Shown: positions 36,163 through 43,546, counted from the stretch's first letter. The stretch is DNA of 64,000 bases from UKL13-3 sp964392775 (GCA_964392775.1 CAYMRD010000010.1:46443-110442); one strand, 5' to 3'. Translations and numbers: made by a program. Notes: a model not told the origin generated them from the letters alone.

Positions 36163-36699
36163 TTATCCGTTTACCGTATTTTCCAGTCCATAGAGCTGCC
36201 CATAAGTTTTGAGCATTTCACGCAATTGTCTGCGGGCAACAAAAATGCGCGTTTTAACCGTTCCAATCGGAATATTCAAAATCGTTGCTATTTCATGGTA
36301 TTTGAATCCGCTGTAATTCATTGTAAAAGGCTTCTTCAGATTCATCGGTAATTTATCAACAGCACATTCAATATCGCGCATTACAAATCTTTGATCGCCC
36401 AAATTTTTTTCCGAATGGCTCATCGAGTCGAGATAATATTCATTATCCGTTTGATCAATAAACGTATTACGCTTCACCGTCCTTCTGTAATTATTGATGA
36501 AGGTGTTTTTCATAATGGTATACAACCAACCTTTAAGGTTTGTTCCATCAATAAACTTATCCTTATATATGAGAGCCTTAAGCATCGTATCCTGAATAAG
36601 ATCATTTGTATCTTCGGTATTCCGGGTGAGTTGGTAGGCATAATTCCGCATGGATTGCGCCTCTTTGGCAACCACCCGTTTGAATTCTATCGCTGTCAT
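36163..36699 (-). CDS. ECF-type RNA polymerase sigma factor
   Basis: 178 residues. Sigma-2: MRNYAYQLTRNTEDTNDLIQ, DTMLKALIYKDKF, NLKGWLYTIMKNTFINNYRR. Sigma-4: VDKLPMNLKKPFTMNYSGFKYHEIATILNIPIGTVKTRIFVARRQL. No anti-sigma gene is adjacent, which suits the anti-sigma-less ECF groups of Bacteroidota. P. gingivalis SigP controls T9SS genes and belongs to a broadly similar class, but assigning that role here would be speculation. Confidence 0.9.
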   Translation of the reverse strand: MTAIEFKRVVAKEAQSMRNYAYQLTRNTEDTNDLIQDTMLKALIYKDKFIDGTNLKGWLYTIMKNTFINNYRRTVKRNTFIDQTDNEYYLDSMSHSEKNLGDQRFVMRDIECAVDKLPMNLKKPFTMNYSGFKYHEIATILNIPIGTVKTRIFVARRQLREMLKTYGQLYGLENTVNG

Positions 36700-36729
36700 G
36701 GTGTTTAACTTTTATATAGTTTTCTTATA

Positions 36730-36763
36730 CAAATTTAAACACGATTTATATCTGAATTCCAAA
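36730..36763 (-). promoter_or_regulatory. promoter of the second ECF sigma gene
   Basis: Minus strand TTTG (36763-36760), 22 nt, TAAATTTG (36737-36730). The start codon is 30 nt further. Confidence 0.5.
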
Positions 36764-36984
36764 TGCTTCGGTCAAAATGTTTAACGGGGCTTCAAATTCG
36801 ACAATAACACACTAACTAACAGTTATTTAATAAAAATAAAAGTGATAAACATCAATCTGTCAGCCAAACAATATTACTGTCGGTCTTTGCAAACAACAAT
36901 CCGGTCAAAGAATCGGCATTGTATATTATTTGTTAAATAAAACTAAACATATATTAAACATGTTAATCATGTATCAAATAAAAG

Positions 36985-37017
36985 TTAGGACAAACCTGTA
37001 CCTAGATGCTACCTTTG
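36985..37017 (+). promoter_or_regulatory. promoter of the queD-like/folE pair
   Basis: TTAG (36985-36988), 21 nt, TACCTTTG (37010-37017), 20 nt before the start codon. The -7 is a perfect consensus; the -33 has one mismatch. Confidence 0.6.
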
Positions 37018-37037
37018 CACAACCTAGTTTCAACTAA

Positions 37038-37448
37038 ATGGAGATATCCGTATCACGTAAAAGTCACTTCAATGCCGCGCACCGTTTGCATGTTTCCCAT
37101 TGGAGTGATGAGAAAAACAAAACTGTATTCGGCACCTGCAACAACCCCAATTACCATGGTCACAATTATGAATTGATTGTTACCGTTACCGGGCAACTGG
37201 ATGAAGAAACCGGTTTTTTAATCGATACTAAAATTCTGAGTGATATTATTGCTCATGAAATAGAAGAGCGTTTTGACCACCGCAATCTGAATTTAGATAC
37301 AGAAGAATTTAAACAACTAAACCCAACAGCCGAAAACATTGCAATTGTCATTTGGCGATTGATTAGCAAAAGGCTCGACAAACACTTAAAACTGAACATC
37401 AAACTATATGAAACAGAAAGAAATTTTGTTGAATACAGCGGAAACTGA
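37038..37448 (+). CDS. 6-carboxytetrahydropterin synthase / 6-pyruvoyl-tetrahydropterin synthase family protein
   Basis: 136 residues. Zinc ligands His 15 (FNAAHRL), His 40 and His 42 (NYHGHNYEL); catalytic Cys 34 (FGTCNNPNYHGH) and the family DHRNLN and TAENIAIVIWR motifs are present. The enzyme acts on 7,8-dihydroneopterin triphosphate, the product of FolE, whose gene overlaps its end by 41 bp. QueD activity (queuosine precursor) or PTPS activity cannot be separated by eye. Confidence 0.9.
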   Translation: MEISVSRKSHFNAAHRLHVSHWSDEKNKTVFGTCNNPNYHGHNYELIVTVTGQLDEETGFLIDTKILSDIIAHEIEERFDHRNLNLDTEEFKQLNPTAENIAIVIWRLISKRLDKHLKLNIKLYETERNFVEYSGN

Positions 37449-38106
37449 ACTGAGTCACGAGGAGCTGGGTGATGGACATCATTCTGTTTCATTGGAAACC
37501 CCTTTACGAGTAGATGCTTTTGAACTGGATGACCATATTAAAATAGAGCTCATCGAAAAACATTTCCGTGAGATTATGCTCATTTTAGGACTGGACATGA
37601 CAGATGATAGTCTAAAGGGAACGCCTCACCGTGTTGCCAAGATGTATGTTCATGAAATTTTCTCGGGCCTAAACCCCAAAAACGCACCGAAAGCCAAGCT
37701 GTTCCAAAACAAATACCAGTACAAAAACATGCTGGTGGAGAAACAAATCAGTTTTCACAGTACCTGCGAACACCATTTTGTTCCCATCATTGGGAAAGCC
37801 CATGTAGCTTATATTCCCAATGGGCGTGTGGTTGGATTATCAAAGCTGAACCGTATTGTTCGGTATTTTGCGCAACGCCCGCAAGTGCAGGAACGTATGA
37901 CCATTCAGATAGCCAATATGCTGAAGGAAGTGTTGAATACAGAAGACGTTGCCGTTATTATTGAAGCTGACCACCTTTGTGTTGCCTCACGCGGGGTAAA
38001 AGATGTAACCAGCAATACCATTACAGCCGAGTATTGCGGCCAGTTTACAAACAATAAAATCCGCAAGGAATTTTTGAGATACGTGTCGATGAATAATATG
38101 AAATAA
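37408..38106 (+). CDS. folE: GTP cyclohydrolase I
   Basis: Converts GTP to 7,8-dihydroneopterin triphosphate for folate and queuosine synthesis. 232 residues. Zinc ligands are in STCEHHFVPIIG (Cys, His) and ADHLCVASRGV (Cys); GKAHVAYIPNGRVVGLSKLNRIVRYFAQRPQVQERMT is the substrate pocket region (motif continuous in this protein). The N-terminus reads inside the preceding gene over 41 bp in another frame, which implies translational coupling. An 18-bp-stem terminator follows. Confidence 0.96.
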   Translation: MKQKEILLNTAETELSHEELGDGHHSVSLETPLRVDAFELDDHIKIELIEKHFREIMLILGLDMTDDSLKGTPHRVAKMYVHEIFSGLNPKNAPKAKLFQNKYQYKNMLVEKQISFHSTCEHHFVPIIGKAHVAYIPNGRVVGLSKLNRIVRYFAQRPQVQERMTIQIANMLKEVLNTEDVAVIIEADHLCVASRGVKDVTSNTITAEYCGQFTNNKIRKEFLRYVSMNNMK

Positions 38107-38121
38107 TTGAACTGGTGCTCT

Positions 38122-38161
38122 GAAACAAAAAGGGCTTGCAATCGCAAGCCCTTTTTGTTTC
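38122..38161. terminator. strong bidirectional terminator after folE
   Basis: Perfect 18-bp stem (GAAACAAAAAGGGCTTGC and its complement) with an AATC loop. It reaches into the stop codon of the convergent gene, so both transcripts end here. Confidence 0.9.
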
Positions 38162-39206
38162 AATTTGCAGGAATAGAATCCAGCGGAAACACAATTTCGG
38201 TAAGCCACCTGGCTGTATCTTTCTCCATACCCGGATCGGTCACATAAATTTCCATCGGAGCTCCGGTGCTTGCTTTTCCTTTTTGTTTAATATATTCATA
38301 GGCCGCAATATAGACAGGTTCTATATTGTCATATCCCCCGTAGTATTTAAGAACCAGGGCCTTGTATGAACTTGTTTGATGATACGCTACCTGCCCGTGA
38401 TTGCTTCCTGCTGAAGCCACCGGAATGGCAGCTTCCACTTCTACCTTCTTCGGTCCGTACTGATAATAAATGGTTACAGGTGCGCCAACCGGCTTAATTT
38501 GTTGTGACGACAAAACTTGTGAAATCTGTCCATACCATTTAGCAAAGGTATTTCCGGTAAGTTCGGCATGAGTCACAACCGAGCGAACACCGGCCAACAA
38601 CATCGGTTGAATTATTCTTTCTTCAACCTCAAAACCAGCTACTCTGTCCGCTACAGGAGTCGCTTCACTGAGTTCTTTGATTTTAGCCAGTCCTTTTTCA
38701 AAATCCGGCCCCATCCAGCTATCCATTTTAAGGTTGAAGTATTTGGAAGGAACGATAAAATACCAGGGCATTCCCTCCCCGCTGCAATCAAGCATCCAGG
38801 TTACTTTTGTTCCGCCCTCCACTGCCTCAAATGTGTAAACCACTTTAGAACTTCCCATTTTCTCAAATACTAAATCAAGCGCTATACTTTTATCCTGCAC
38901 AAGATCAGTCATGGTCATTTTTCCGCTTCCTGCCTCAGGTACTTTACTCGACCATAAAAACCACGAACCCTTTTGGCCAACCGTGCTGCTGTATTCTTTG
39001 TGCATAGCCGTATCAAGCTGATTCCAAGGCGACCATCCATCCCATGCTCTGAAATCACTAATCAAGGCATACGGTATATTGGGTTTGGTATCCACCACCA
39101 CCGAACGTTCAACATGAAACGATGAAGGCAGAAAAAAAGAGAGCAAAACCAGCAGGAATAACAATCCGGCCAGCACCAGTACGAAGGAACGTAATATTCT
39201 TATCAT
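38160..39206 (-). CDS. membrane-anchored SRPBCC plus GyrI-like (effector-binding) domain protein
   Basis: 348 residues. One N-terminal membrane segment (LRSFVLVLAGLLFLLVLLSFF). A START/polyketide-cyclase-like domain follows (about 30-175: HVERSVVVDTKPNIPYALIS, AWDGWSPWNQLD, WMLDCSGEGMPWYF). The C-terminal AraC/GyrI-type effector-binding domain (about 185-340) has YYGGYDNIEPVYIAAYEYI and GAPMEIYVTDPGM. Both halves bind small hydrophobic ligands in other proteins; ligand and role here are unknown. Its stop lies inside the folE terminator. Confidence 0.85.
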   Translation of the reverse strand: MIRILRSFVLVLAGLLFLLVLLSFFLPSSFHVERSVVVDTKPNIPYALISDFRAWDGWSPWNQLDTAMHKEYSSTVGQKGSWFLWSSKVPEAGSGKMTMTDLVQDKSIALDLVFEKMGSSKVVYTFEAVEGGTKVTWMLDCSGEGMPWYFIVPSKYFNLKMDSWMGPDFEKGLAKIKELSEATPVADRVAGFEVEERIIQPMLLAGVRSVVTHAELTGNTFAKWYGQISQVLSSQQIKPVGAPVTIYYQYGPKKVEVEAAIPVASAGSNHGQVAYHQTSSYKALVLKYYGGYDNIEPVYIAAYEYIKQKGKASTGAPMEIYVTDPGMEKDTARWLTEIVFPLDSIPAN

Positions 39207-39264
39207 AACTAACGTATTTTGTATCGTAAAAGTAGTGATAAAAAAGCGAGTTTAAAAAATAGCC

Positions 39265-39272
39265 TATCTTTG
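39265..39272 (+). promoter_or_regulatory. -7 element placed 4 nt before the lytic transglycosylase start
   Basis: TATCTTTG CCCG ATG. Exact TAnnTTTG match; no clear -33 TTTG. Implies a leaderless or near-leaderless mRNA. Confidence 0.5.
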
Positions 39273-39276
39273 CCCG

Positions 39277-40272
39277 ATGGTTTTTAAATCAAAATACAGT
39301 TCAATATTACTTACGGCTTTGTTAACGGCACTGGGGATTATGCTCTTTATACGAGCCGACAGGACCTACGATGATAAGATGGCAAGCGAATTTGAGCAAT
39401 ACTATCGCATTTACAGCCTGTCGATTCCTGATAAACTGGTATTTGCAGGAGAGGGTGTTCCATTGGGCAATTTTGACGTAAAGGAACGTTACGACCGTGA
39501 ACTGCTTACCAATGTATACTGGCAATCGCAAACAATACTCCTGCTCAAACGGGCCAACCGTTTTTTTCCAACCATTGAGCGTATCCTGAAAAAGAATGGT
39601 ATACCGGATGACTTCAAGTATTTAGCGGTGGCCGAAAGTGGTTTGCAAAATGTAAGCTCTCCGGCCGGAGCTGTGGGTTACTGGCAGTTCCTTGATAAAA
39701 CCGGTAAAATGTACGGGCTGGAAGTGAATGAAGAAGTAGATGAACGGTACCACCTCGAAAAATCGACAGAGGCTGCTTGTAAATATTTTAAGGAAGCCTA
39801 TTCTGCGTTTGGCAACTGGGCTCTGGTGGCGGCCTCTTACAATATGGGTATTGAGGGTGTCAAAAAACAACTGCAACAACAGCGGGTCAATAGCTATTAT
39901 GATTTATACCTGAATACAGAAACATCAAGGTATGTATTCCGTACACTGGCGTTTAAACAAATCATGGAAAATCCTGCCTTATTTGGATTTAAGCTCAACC
40001 GAAAACATTTGTATGATGAAGTGGCAACGATCAAAGTAAAAGTTTCACAAACCATTCCGGATCTGACACTGCTTGCCACACAAAACGGAGCCAACTACAA
40101 ACTGTTGAAGTTGATGAACCCATGGTTGCGCAAGCCTAATCTTACCGTTGCTGCCGGCAAGACCTATTATATCGCATTGCCCAAAGACAATGTGAAACAA
40201 ACCGACTTAATGAAGGAATTGTTGAACGATACCATTCCATTTGAGAAAACACATTTCGATAGTATTCCTTAA
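39277..40272 (+). CDS. lytic transglycosylase (SLT domain)
   Basis: 331 residues, exported by an N-terminal signal anchor (ILLTALLTALGIMLFI). The SLT/MltD-like domain has the catalytic Glu in YLAVAESGLQNVSSPAGAVGYWQFLDKTGKMYGL, followed by AACKYFKEAYSAFGNWALVAASYNMG. It cleaves peptidoglycan glycan strands to 1,6-anhydroMurNAc ends. A LysM-like C-terminal region (IPDLTLLATQNGANYKLLKLMNPWL) may aid wall binding. Last housekeeping gene before the accessory island. Confidence 0.9.
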   Translation: MVFKSKYSSILLTALLTALGIMLFIRADRTYDDKMASEFEQYYRIYSLSIPDKLVFAGEGVPLGNFDVKERYDRELLTNVYWQSQTILLLKRANRFFPTIERILKKNGIPDDFKYLAVAESGLQNVSSPAGAVGYWQFLDKTGKMYGLEVNEEVDERYHLEKSTEAACKYFKEAYSAFGNWALVAASYNMGIEGVKKQLQQQRVNSYYDLYLNTETSRYVFRTLAFKQIMENPALFGFKLNRKHLYDEVATIKVKVSQTIPDLTLLATQNGANYKLLKLMNPWLRKPNLTVAAGKTYYIALPKDNVKQTDLMKELLNDTIPFEKTHFDSIP

Positions 40273-40283
40273 CTATTTATAAA

Positions 40284-40305
40284 TTGACTATCCATTTATA
40301 GTCAA
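40284..40305. terminator. 8-bp hairpin after the transglycosylase gene
   Basis: TTGACTAT CCATTT ATAGTCAA is a perfect stem but lacks a T tract. Weak terminator or border of the pre-insertion intergenic region. Confidence 0.4.
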
Positions 40306-40318
40306 CAATATTTAACCG

Positions 40319-40408
40319 CAAAGTTATCGGCTTGGCGCAGGTATTTTTTACCACAAATTTCCTACGAAGCACTACCCTACCCCCGCTTGCGCCAAACCTC
40401 TGTTGGCA
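40319..40408 (-). repeat. attC-like imperfect palindrome downstream of fic
   Basis: Minus strand: TGCCAAC, AGAGG, TTTGGCGCA, a 48-nt centre, TGCGCCAAG, CCGATAAC, then TTTGC. Arms TTTGGCGCA and TGCGCCAAG pair with one wobble. Outer TGCCAAC would pair with GTTGGCA, found at the cassette start at 41688. About 90 bp. Confidence 0.5.
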
Positions 40409-40476
40409 GATGCCCTTCTTCCGTTCGTTAGTCGTCTGTCGGGTGTGGTGCGTTGGCTTTGGTGTCCATTTTTATC

Positions 40477-41358
40477 TTAGTCGTTTTCTTCGTAGTAATA
40501 CGAATAGTCTATTCCTTTCATAAACATTTCACGGTCATTTATTTTTGTGGTGAGCGCATTTTTCAAAAATATTTTTAGGACACTACTTTTTGTTGGGCTT
40601 AGCATCATTGCGTTCATATAATCTCGTTTGCTTATCTTACTCCAATCCACACATTTTCTCAGGCGTTTTTTCAATATCAAGTCCAACCATATTCGGGAGC
40701 TTCTGCCATTGCCTTCCATAAACGGGTGAGCAATATTCATTTCTACATATTTGTTTACAATTTCGTCAAAGGTAGTTTCGGGCATTTCTTCTATTTGCTT
40801 TAAGGTTTCGCCCAAAAAGCGGGATACGGCAAATTGAAAACCGCCTTTTGAAATGTTTTTTTGTCTGATTTGTCCTGCAAAATCGTACAAACCGCCAAAC
40901 AGATAAGCGTGAATTTGTTGCAACCCTTTGGTTGTGCCTACTTCAATTTGGTCAAGCAAATTACCTTCAAAAAGTGTGTACGCCTTTTTCTTGCTTTGCC
41001 CGTCAAGACTGTTGTCGCTGTATAAAAACCAATCCAAAAATTTCATTGCCCTATTGTTAGGGAAATGTTTTGCCAATTCAATAACTCCATTGCTATCCAA
41101 TGTGTCGGTCTTATACTTTTTACCGTCTGCCGCCAAAAGTTTCAGTTGGTTAGTGGTACTAACCAACTCGTTGTTTTCTTTTTTGAGTTTTGTTTTCAGG
41201 TATTTCCAATAGTTGCGGATTTTGGTGTAATCGCTTTCTTCGTTTAAAGTACCAACGATATCCAATACCGAAAACCACCATTTAGCGTTTGCTTCGTCCC
41301 AAACGGCTCGCACTTCACGGTCTTTAAAAAAACGTATGGATATTTTTGCATTACTCAT
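40477..41358 (-). CDS. Fic family protein with N-terminal Bro-N-like domain
   Basis: 293 residues from the ATG at 41358. The N-terminal 100 residues (IRFFKDREVRAVWDEANAKW, WKYLKTKLKKENNELVSTT, LKLLAADGKKYKTDTLDSNG) resemble the Bro-N/phage-antirepressor domain. The Fic domain has TTKGLQQIHAYLFGGLYDFAGQIR and the intact active site HPFMEGNGRSSRIW, so AMP transfer to a target hydroxyl is expected. The C-terminal tail GIDYSYYYEEND matches the position of the class III inhibitory helix (S/TxxxE, NmFic SYYYEG) with the last Gly/Asn as Glu. Sits in a mobile-looking cassette with a MITE 31 bp before its start codon. Confidence 0.85.
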   Translation of the reverse strand: MSNAKISIRFFKDREVRAVWDEANAKWWFSVLDIVGTLNEESDYTKIRNYWKYLKTKLKKENNELVSTTNQLKLLAADGKKYKTDTLDSNGVIELAKHFPNNRAMKFLDWFLYSDNSLDGQSKKKAYTLFEGNLLDQIEVGTTKGLQQIHAYLFGGLYDFAGQIRQKNISKGGFQFAVSRFLGETLKQIEEMPETTFDEIVNKYVEMNIAHPFMEGNGRSSRIWLDLILKKRLRKCVDWSKISKRDYMNAMMLSPTKSSVLKIFLKNALTTKINDREMFMKGIDYSYYYEEND

Positions 41359-41362
41359 ATTT

Positions 41363-41683
41363 TTATTTGCTCTTAAACATTTCACTTAACGTATATCCGC
41401 AAGCTTACCTAAATGCATGGCTTTGTGTATTCTTTGAGCCTTTGTGACTTTGTGGCGAGAACTCTTTGCCACTAAGCCACCAGAACACTAAGTATCACCA
41501 AGTTTAAATACTACCGGTACGCTTGCGGATATACATATTTCACTTATTAAATAATCAATTAACAAAACTGCATCAACTGCTAATGCTGCAATGGCTGATT
41601 TGTATTTCTTGCCTTCCAGTTGTGCGTTTATTTCTTGTAAGTTTCGTTATCGTCCAAGAATTTTAAAAACATTAGGGCTGCTG
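41363..41683 (-). pseudogene. remnant of a gene formerly upstream of fic (gene X)
   Basis: Minus strand. AAALMFLKFLDDNETYKK runs out of the cassette border, then a frame change leads to LQEINAQLEGKKYKSAIAAL and AVDAVLLIDYLISE, where the MITE interrupts. Across the duplicated target the frame continues MFKSK and TAA at 41365, six bases before the fic ATG. So an upstream gene once ended next to fic. It has lost its 5' end at the palindrome, apparently shifted frame near 41641, and was then hit by the MITE. Product unknown. Confidence 0.5.
41389..41536. mobile_element. 148-bp MITE with TIRs and target duplication
   Basis: Terminal inverted repeats at 41389-41409 and 41516-41536 agree at 19 of 21 positions (core GTATATCCGCAAGC). 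Direct repeats ATTTCACTTA at 41379-41388 and 41537-41546 are a 10-bp target site duplication. The interior (CTTTGTGACTTTGTGGCGAG, CACTAAG words) is of the type dispersed through many Bacteroidota genomes. No coding capacity; a transposase must act in trans. Confidence 0.8.
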
Positions 41684-41813
41684 CCAACGTTCCCGCGCCT
41701 GCCGCAGGTGGCGATTGCGATGGTTAATTTGTCAGGCTAATATATACAAAATACGTAAACGAAAAACTCCAACTTAACGAGTTAGCGCCACTTGCGGCAG
41801 ACGCGTGTTATGC
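41682..41813 (-). repeat. attC-like imperfect palindrome downstream of the secreted-protein cassette
   Basis: 20-bp arms at 41694-41713 and 41786-41805 pair at 18 of 20 positions (CTGCCGCA core). On the minus strand they are bounded by GCATAAC (41813-41807) and by AACGTTGGCA (41691-41682), with a 72-bp AT-rich centre. Length about 132 bp, within the known attC range. Confidence 0.55.
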
Positions 41814-41841
41814 GTTCGCTTTATTATGTCCACAAGGCAGG

Positions 41842-42309
41842 CTATACTTTTTGTTTCTTGCCTTTTTTGTTTTTTTTACCTCTCAATGTAACGATGATGT
41901 TTTTGTCAACATTAACATTAGTTCGTTTTTCAAATTCCCAAACTGGTGGTCGGCTTATAACCATTTTTGAATCGGTCACTGTCACTAAGTCCCATACTTG
42001 TCGGCCAATGTCTTTACTGATCAAGAAACTGTCTTTTGCAAAAACACTATAAGTAGAATCGAATATTATATGTAAAATTTTTGCAGAGTCGTCTAACCGA
42101 AAGGTCCCCTTCTTTGCGGTAAAGCCAAAGCCATCTTTTTTCTTCCAGAAATGAAATGCGGAAAAGTCGCCACTGTCTCTAAAACTCCACACTATAAGTG
42201 GGTTAGTTTCTTGCCAGACATGATTACAGATTTGCTCTCTTACTGGTTGTATTTGAGCACATAAGGAAATGGAAATAAGGCAACTAAAAAATAGGGTAAT
42301 TGTTCGCAT
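41842..42309 (-). CDS. small secreted protein, cassette-borne
   Basis: 155 residues with signal peptide MRTITLFFSCLISISLCAQ. The mature part is beta-rich (IVWSFRDSGDFSAFHFWKKK, GFTAKKGTFRLDDSAKILHI, WDLVTVTDSKMVISRPPVWE), like a small lipocalin-type domain, and ends in a Lys-rich tail (RGKKNKKGKKQKV). No family recognised. It is the sole gene of the first cassette of the island, starting 68 bp after the nadD stop and ending 29 bp before an attC-like palindrome. Cargo of this kind is typically of unknown function. Confidence 0.7.
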   Translation of the reverse strand: MRTITLFFSCLISISLCAQIQPVREQICNHVWQETNPLIVWSFRDSGDFSAFHFWKKKDGFGFTAKKGTFRLDDSAKILHIIFDSTYSVFAKDSFLISKDIGRQVWDLVTVTDSKMVISRPPVWEFEKRTNVNVDKNIIVTLRGKKNKKGKKQKV

Positions 42310-42383
42310 ATAAATACTTTTCGTAAGCGCTATAGTTTTTCTCTAGGTGTCAAATGTTCAATGGAATCAAAGTGACGCATAAC

Positions 42384-42959
42384 TCATTTATATAAGTTAT
42401 TTTCTTCAATATACGCACTCACCATATCCGGCACTAAATACCGAATGGATTTTCCGGCCTGAATCATTTCGCGGATATAGGTTGATGAAATATTGAGCAA
42501 AGGCACTTCAAATATTTTAATGCGTTTATGATTGGCCAGTATGGGATTTTCATGAAACCCTACTCTGCGGTATACATATATTTTGTGATGGGCTAATATG
42601 TCTGCATAGTTTTTCCATAAGTGAAACGACTGCAGATTGTCGCCACCAATAATCGGACAAAACTCATACATCGGATATTTATCTCTGAGATGGGCCAGTG
42701 TATTAACAGTGTAAGACGGGCGTTCCAAATCAAACTCCACATCACAAGCTTCAAATCTGCTATCGTTTCCAATGGCCAGTTGAAGCATGTGCAGGCGAAG
42801 TTTCTCATCGAGCAACTCTCCGTTTACTTTAAAAGGGTTTTGGGGCGAAACCACAAACCATATTTTATCGAACCCTGCAAACTGAACAAAATAGTTTGCA
42901 ATGAGCAGGTGGCCGGTATGTACCGGATTAAAGGAGCCAAAAAAGAGGCCTACTTTCAT
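42384..42959 (-). CDS. nadD: nicotinate-nucleotide adenylyltransferase
   Basis: NaMN + ATP to NaAD in NAD synthesis. 191 residues. The nucleotidyltransferase motif is GLFFGSFNPVHTGHLLIANY (HxGH), with FCPIIGGDNLQSFHLWKNY and the C-terminal ISSTYIREMIQAGKSIRYLV (SxTxIR). Starts inside the end of gmk (4-bp ATGA overlap). The accessory island begins one base after its stop codon. Confidence 0.96.
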   Translation of the reverse strand: MKVGLFFGSFNPVHTGHLLIANYFVQFAGFDKIWFVVSPQNPFKVNGELLDEKLRLHMLQLAIGNDSRFEACDVEFDLERPSYTVNTLAHLRDKYPMYEFCPIIGGDNLQSFHLWKNYADILAHHKIYVYRRVGFHENPILANHKRIKIFEVPLLNISSTYIREMIQAGKSIRYLVPDMVSAYIEENNLYK

Positions 42960-43522
42960 GGTGCGGCTAAAAATTGACTGACCAGTTTTTCCGCACTTTT
43001 AAGCGCGGCCGCCAAATCATCATTAATCAATACATGTTCAAACTTGCTTTCAAACACGAGTTCATGAACAGCTTTGCCCACACGTATTCTCAGGGTTTCT
43101 TCCGTTTCGGTGGAGCGGAACCTCAGGCGTTGTTCCAACACTTCAATGCTTGGTGGTTTTACAAAAATCGCCAAAGCCTTATCACCAAAATATTCCTTGA
43201 TATTCAATCCACCCACCACATCCACATCAAACATCACCGTTTTACCCAATGACCAAATCCGCTCTACTTCTGATTTAAGGGTTCCGTAAAAGTTTCCTCC
43301 GTATACTTCTTCATGTTCCAAAAAATCACCTGCGGCAATTTTTTGTTTAAACTCCTCATGACTCAGAAAATAATAATCTTTACCGTGTACTTCTCCTTCG
43401 CGTTGTTTGCGGGTACAAGCGCTTACCGAAAACGACAGGCGCTCATCAACCGACAATAGATGTTTTACAATGGTGGTTTTACCCGACCCTGATGGTGCAC
43501 AAAAAATAATGGCTTTATTCAT
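42956..43522 (-). CDS. gmk: guanylate kinase
   Basis: GMP + ATP to GDP + ADP. 188 residues. P-loop IIFCAPSGSGKTTIVKHLL, GMP-binding SVSACTRKQREGEVHGKDYYFL and EHEEVYGGNFYGTLKSEV, and VMFDVDVVGGLNIKE. Second gene of the yicC-gmk-nadD unit; overlaps nadD by four bases. Confidence 0.97.
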   Translation of the reverse strand: MNKAIIFCAPSGSGKTTIVKHLLSVDERLSFSVSACTRKQREGEVHGKDYYFLSHEEFKQKIAAGDFLEHEEVYGGNFYGTLKSEVERIWSLGKTVMFDVDVVGGLNIKEYFGDKALAIFVKPPSIEVLEQRLRFRSTETEETLRIRVGKAVHELVFESKFEHVLINDDLAAALKSAEKLVSQFLAAP

Positions 43523-43546
43523 TGATGGATGGTTTTATGGGTTTAT

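Larger units (their letters stand above)
36700..37037. other. 338-bp divergent intergenic region
   Basis: AT-rich, no gene seen. It contains the minus-strand promoter of the sigma gene and the plus-strand promoter of the queD-folE pair. Several TTTAA/TTAAATAA words lie between 36820 and 36990, without an obvious longer dyad. Confidence 0.6.
40319..42383 (-). mobile_element. two-cassette accessory island with attC-like ends
   Basis: Read on the minus strand, the island starts one base after the nadD stop (GTTATGC, 42383-42377) and ends near 40319. Unit 1: GTTATGC, secreted-protein gene, palindrome opening with GCATAAC. Unit 2: GTTGGCA, gene-X remnant plus fic, palindrome opening with TGCCAAC. 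Each opening heptamer is the exact complement of the heptamer that begins its own downstream palindrome, as in integron cassettes, where circularisation rebuilds R'/R''. No integrase gene or promoter cassette lies in the window. The interpretation is inference; the complementarity is directly visible. Confidence 0.5.

Noticed and set aside
42310..42376. TTTGACA near the first cassette gene as a sigma-70 type -35 box
   Set aside because: The only TATAG-like hexamer is about 13 nt away, too close, and the host consensus is different.
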